Shown here piece after piece: positions 59,815 to 64,000 of a stretch of DNA of 64,000 nucleotides (position 1 is its first letter; the number at the start of each line of letters is the position of its first letter). Origin of the DNA: Desulfobulbaceae bacterium. GTDB lineage: Bacteria; Desulfobacterota; Desulfobulbia; Desulfobulbales; Desulfobulbaceae. The notes beneath the pieces were generated by a model, which worked only from the letters and a program-made list of their open reading frames with translations, was not told the DNA's origin and searched no databases. The stretch covers positions 1-64,000 of the forward strand of contig JAFLKR010000152.1 in assembly GCA_019163135.1 (NCBI GenBank). The letters are read 5' to 3'. The position numbers were made by a program, and so were the translations under genes.

Positions 59815-61380
59815 TTATAGTTTCTTGTCGGTTGTTTTCAAAGACTTCCATTGACTCAAACAGGCGACCAAGGTGCGTACGCCCGTTCCGGAAGGCCCCT
59901 TGGGGATGTAGGACTTTTCGGTAAAATCCCAGGCTGTCCCGGCGATGTCCAAGTGAGCCCAAGGGGTTTCGCCGACAAATTCCTGCAAATAACAGGCTGC
60001 GGTGATGGTCCCCGCACTCCGGTCGCTGCCGGCATTCTTGATGTCAGCCACCCGTGAGTCGATCTGTTTGCGGTACTCGGGCCCCAGCGGCAACCGCCAC
60101 ATCGGTTCCCCTACTTGAGCCCCGGCTTCGGTCAATCGGGTCGCTAATAGATCGTTATTGGCGAGCAATCCGGTATAGTGGTGGCCTAGACCGATAATCA
60201 CCGCTCCGGTGAGGGTAGCCAGATCAACGACCGCCTCTGGCGCATAAGTGGCGATTCCGTAGGCCAAGGCATCGGCGAGAATAAGCCTCCCTTCGGCATC
60301 GGTGTTAATGATCTCCGAGGTTTTTCCACCGAAATGACGGATGACGTCGCCGGGTTTCAAAGCCGCCGACCCAGACAAATTCTCGGTGGCCGGAATCAGG
60401 GCAACCACGTTGACACCACTGACCTCGGTCTCGGAAAGGACCTGCATGGCGGTGAGCACCGCTGCGCCACCGCACATGTCATATTTCATATCCTCCATGC
60501 CAGCCGGTGGCTTGAGGCTGATACCGCCGGAATCGAAGGTCAACCCCTTGCCCACCAGCAGGATTGTGGGGTTCTTTTTTTCGGTCTGGTATTCAAGAAT
60601 CACCAGTTGCGGCGGCAGGGCCGAGCCCTGATTGACACCGAGGATCCCACCCATGCCGAGTTTCTGCATGGCGCTTTTGTCCAGAACTTTGCACTTCAGC
60701 TGGCTCTTTTTACATATTTTTTTTGCGTATTCAGCAAATGCGGCCGGCGTCCAGTGGTTACCCGGCTGGTTGGCCATATCCCGGGCAGCACAGGCCGCCT
60801 CGGCCAACACCCTGCCCCGTTGCAGGCCCTTGCGGACCGCACCGCTGGCCAGACCACCGTCGTGGAAAAAAAACCGTTCCACCCTGCTCGGTTTATCCGA
60901 TTCTTCCTTGAGAGTTTTGTGGATTTCAAACCGATAGTTGCCGAGCAACAGCCCTTCGGTAAGGCATTGGGCAATCTCGGCTGCGTCAAGCAGGAAATCC
61001 TTGGGCAGGACGACCAGCACTTCCTTGGCCTTCACTATCCCCGCCTGTTTGGCTATCGTCCCTCCGGTCAAACGGAGTTGCTCCCTGCGGATGTTGATGG
61101 CATCATCCTGTTTGCCCAAGCCGGCCAGCAGCACACGTTTGGCCTGCACCGGTCCCTCGTTATCCTGCGCCATTAGTCCGGGATAAAAAAGCAAGGTTTG
61201 CTCCTTGCTTCCCTTGAAATCACCGGTGGTCCACACCTGCTGCAGCACCCGATGAATCACCCCTGCAACATCAGAGGCCAGGTGAGGAATATCTTCTTCC
61301 ACCAGATAAACCAACAGGTCGCCGGAAAACTCGCGGGGATCCTTATCACTCAGTTTTATTGTGACTGCCTCATCATGCAC
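59815..61380 (-). CDS. pepA: Leucyl aminopeptidase (M17)
   Basis: LVGKGLTFDSGGISLKPPAGMEDMKYDMCGGAAV; NTDAEGRLILADAL. Confidence 0.96.
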   Translation of the reverse strand: MHDEAVTIKLSDKDPREFSGDLLVYLVEEDIPHLASDVAGVIHRVLQQVWTTGDFKGSKEQTLLFYPGLMAQDNEGPVQAKRVLLAGLGKQDDAINIRREQLRLTGGTIAKQAGIVKAKEVLVVLPKDFLLDAAEIAQCLTEGLLLGNYRFEIHKTLKEESDKPSRVERFFFHDGGLASGAVRKGLQRGRVLAEAACAARDMANQPGNHWTPAAFAEYAKKICKKSQLKCKVLDKSAMQKLGMGGILGVNQGSALPPQLVILEYQTEKKNPTILLVGKGLTFDSGGISLKPPAGMEDMKYDMCGGAAVLTAMQVLSETEVSGVNVVALIPATENLSGSAALKPGDVIRHFGGKTSEIINTDAEGRLILADALAYGIATYAPEAVVDLATLTGAVIIGLGHHYTGLLANNDLLATRLTEAGAQVGEPMWRLPLGPEYRKQIDSRVADIKNAGSDRSAGTITAACYLQEFVGETPWAHLDIAGTAWDFTEKSYIPKGPSGTGVRTLVACLSQWKSLKTTDKKL

Positions 61381-61544
61381 CGGATGTATTCCTCCCTCTC
61401 AAATCTTTGTATAACACTTTTCAAAACCTGTAGAATCAGTTTATTGTAAGTTTTTCATACACTAAAGTTGGGTGAACCTCAATTGGCAATACTCCTGATC
61501 ATCGCTTCCATTCAAAAAAACCCTAATACAACGCGGAGGCAGCC

Positions 61545-62567
61545 TTGCTAACCGTATTCATTCTGACCATCACTTGTGGGTTCCTGGTCTCAACGACCAA
61601 CTCGCTCTTTGAAGCTATACTCCTCTCCATTTCAGCGTCCCTGGTCGAACTGATGTCGGAGAAACATCCTCGTCAGGCCCATGGCATAAAAAAATTCAAA
61701 AAGAACATCGAAGAACCGATCACGGTAGTTCTTACCCTCAACACCGTGGTGCACACAATCGGCGCCTCGGTGTCGGGGGCCTATGCCGTCGTCCTGTTCA
61801 GCGCAAATGGATTGGTCTTGATTTCGCTCACTTTTACCTTGACGATTCTCTTGTTCACTAAAATCCCGCCAAAACCATCGGCGAGAGCTTTTCCCGCCAC
61901 CTTGCTCCGTATATCATTTCACCGTTACAAGTAACAATTCTGGTACTGAACCCGTTGATCTGGCGGGCACAACCCTGAACCGAAAGATGCCCAATCGTTA
62001 CAAAATACCGCAGATATCAGCAGCGGAACTCACTGCCATCGCCAGCCACAGCATAATATCATTGTAACTCGAGGCAGATAAAGAAAAAGTGATTGCCAAT
62101 ATCCTGCAACTTGGAAAAAAAACTGTCCCCCAGGTGATGACACCGAGAACCGTCACCTTTTCTGCGTCCCAATCCCTAACCATCAAGGAAGCAGCACGCA
62201 TGAAAGGCAAATGGCCGATGCATAGCCGAGTGCCGGTTTATTATGGTGAGTTGAATAATGTGGTGGGGATCGTCTTGAGCCAGGATAGCGGCAACGACCG
62301 ATCAGGACAACCTGACACTGTCACAGATTGCGGCCGGTGCACTTTGTTCCTGAAACCGATCATTGGGACCGAATTTTTCTCTATTTCTTCGAGCGTTACC
62401 AGCACCTTTTCGTCGTGGTTGATAAGTACGGCAGCGTCACCGGCGTAATTAGCCTGGAGGAGATTTTCGATGAGATTTTCGGCAGGGAGATTGTCGATGA
62501 ATCCAACAAGGCCCGCGACCTGCGGGAATTGGCCTGGATCAGAAAAAACAAACTCCACACCCTCTGA
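61545..62567 (+). pseudogene. CNNM/CorC (HlyC/CorC) family CBS-domain membrane protein, disrupted
   Basis: DUF21 fragment (61545 on), frame-shifted PAKTIGESFSRHLAPYI...LNPLIW, in-frame stop, then VIANILQLGKKTVPQVMTPRTVTFS (62089 on), second frameshift, then HLFVVVDKYGSVTGVISLEEIFDEIFGREIVDE (62328-62567). Confidence 0.85.
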
Positions 62568-62808
62568 TCGCTTCTTGAAAAAAAATCAGACTTCCCGCTC
62601 AGTGGAATCTGGCGATTCAAACCGATTCGTGTTAGCTTGCCGCTCAAATTAAACGAAACATTCTGCAGAATAATTGGGCAGCGACTCTCCGCCCCGGCAT
62701 AAGTCCTGCCATAATGTCATAAGGTTTTTTGCCTACAGTTAAAGAGGCAACCCAGTTTCATTGTCAGGACTTATCTTTTTCACCCTCTGTCCATCAGGAA
62801 TTTTCTCC

Positions 62809-63483
62809 ATGAATATGCTGCTGCCTCGTTACCGCCCCACGTTCACCATCGTTTCCCTGCTCCTGCTCGGCTGCCTGTCCGCCGCGCCACTGCTGGCCGA
62901 AACCAGATATATCAAGCCGAACCTTGAAGTCGGCATCCGCCAGGCACAAAGCAATACCGCCAAAGTGGTGACCAACGTACCGATGGGTGCGGCAGTCGAA
63001 CTGGTTCAGGGGGAAAAAGAGTGGTCGCTCGTCCGGTTGCAGAACGCCACCGAAGGGTGGGTGCGCAACCGTTTCCTCAGCAGTTCCCCACTTTTGCCGG
63101 CCAGCAACTTGAAGGGAGGTCTGGGGACTGAAGGTGCACCCATTGATGTTCCGGCACGATTTAAGGAATTGGCCGACGAAAACGGTCGCCTGCGCAAAGA
63201 ACTCGCCACCTGCTCCGCCGATCGCAGCACTCTGGCTGACAAATACCAGACGCTGGCCGGTGACCCCAACAGTGTGCTGCACGCTAAAACCTCTCTGGGC
63301 GAGGCCCAACGGCAGATCGAGGATTTGCAGACCAAACTGGCTACCGCTCAGCTCGAAAACACCGTTCTTGAAAAAAACGAGTCGATCAAATGGTTTTTGG
63401 CTGGTAGCCTTGTCCTCCTGTTCGGTTGGCTTGTCGGGCGTTTTACCGCGAACGGTCGGAAGAAAAAGCCCTCACTGCTGTAA
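62809..63483 (+). CDS. SH3-domain (TIGR04211-like) exported/membrane protein with coiled coil and C-terminal TM
   Basis: ETRYIKPNLEVGIRQAQSNTAKVVTNVPMGAAVELVQGEKEWSLVRLQNATEGWVRNRFL; C-term WFLAGSLVLLFGWLVGRFTANGRKKK. Confidence 0.87.
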   Translation: MNMLLPRYRPTFTIVSLLLLGCLSAAPLLAETRYIKPNLEVGIRQAQSNTAKVVTNVPMGAAVELVQGEKEWSLVRLQNATEGWVRNRFLSSSPLLPASNLKGGLGTEGAPIDVPARFKELADENGRLRKELATCSADRSTLADKYQTLAGDPNSVLHAKTSLGEAQRQIEDLQTKLATAQLENTVLEKNESIKWFLAGSLVLLFGWLVGRFTANGRKKKPSLL

Positions 63484-63506
63484 GGACTCGGTCGGACCCA
63501 TAAGGT

Positions 63507-64000
63507 TCAATTCATCGCCTCCAAAGGGACTTCCACCTCAACAGTGACGGCGTCGCGCAGCAGGGATAAAATTACGGTTTCGCCGACTTCGTGACGTTCA
63601 AGTTCGTCGCGCAGCATATCGTAATCCAACACTTTTTTGCCGTTGACCGCTAAAATGACATCGCCGACTACCAAACCATCGCGGACTTGGGTCGTTCCCC
63701 GCAGCCCGGCCTTTTCGGCGGTCGATCCTGGCAAAACCTTGAGCACCAGCACCCCCTCCAGGCCTAGATCCTCGGTGAGGTAGCGATTGGCAAGGGTGAT
63801 TCCCAAACCCGGCCTGATTAATTTTCCCTGGCTAATAATCTGCGGCACTACTCGGTTGACCTCACCGACCGGGACTGCAAATCCGATTCCCGAACTGGCT
63901 CCCGAAGGACTGTATATAGCGGTGTTGACACCGATCAACCTGCCGGCGCTGTCGAGAAGCGGACCGCCTGAATTACCGGGATTGATGGCCGCATCGGTCT
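63507..64000 (-). CDS. Trypsin-like S1C serine protease with PDZ domain (HtrA/DegP-like), truncated by window end
   Basis: TDAAINPGNSGGPLLDSAGRLIGVNTAIYSPSGASSGIGFAVPV (catalytic GNSGG) followed by PDZ domain. Confidence 0.93.
   Translation of the reverse strand, partial: TDAAINPGNSGGPLLDSAGRLIGVNTAIYSPSGASSGIGFAVPVGEVNRVVPQIISQGKLIRPGLGITLANRYLTEDLGLEGVLVLKVLPGSTAEKAGLRGTTQVRDGLVVGDVILAVNGKKVLDYDMLRDELERHEVGETVILSLLRDAVTVEVEVPLEAMN

Noticed and set aside
60334-61176. 280-aa plus-strand ORF
   Set aside because: Antisense to pepA
1-64000. CRISPR arrays, transposases, integrases, phage genes, nif or hyp gene clusters
   Set aside because: Looked for while reading; none supported in this window

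Overview
64-kb bacterial chromosomal window, moderately GC-rich. Gene content resembles a Desulfobacterota-type anaerobe (inference from families only, no search run). The first ~20 kb is dense in signal transduction: a CheB-CheR-PAS fusion, three hybrid histidine kinases, and a compact operon encoding a cytoplasmic [NiFe]-hydrogenase (small subunit, large subunit, maturation protease) followed directly by a PAS/HisKA/REC/REC/HPt hybrid kinase and a REC-GGDEF diguanylate cyclase. I read that operon as an H2-sensing phosphorelay feeding c-di-GMP. A second strong regulatory system is at 44.8-47.7 kb: a GAF-ANTAR antiterminator gene followed by a leader with two A1/G4 hexaloop hairpins, the second mutually exclusive with a strong intrinsic terminator, upstream of an FMN-binding glutamate synthase gene. 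A third is a leucine-rich leader peptide plus terminator (attenuator) in front of leuA. Other points: a TTGA-coupled SET-domain / PLP-decarboxylase gene pair, a KaiC-like pseudo-ATPase fused to XRE-HTH and cupin, a truncated TrmO/TsaA-like ORF coupled to a radical SAM gene, a duplicated 3' kinase remnant, a multiply broken CNNM/CorC pseudogene, and a 12-bp perfect inverted repeat upstream of a sigma-54 activator. The remainder is mostly housekeeping (cysS, mutY, leuA, fbp, pepA, M18 peptidase, transporters). Most long antisense ORFs in the track are shadows of real genes. All calls are from reading the sequence; no database searches or folding programs were run.
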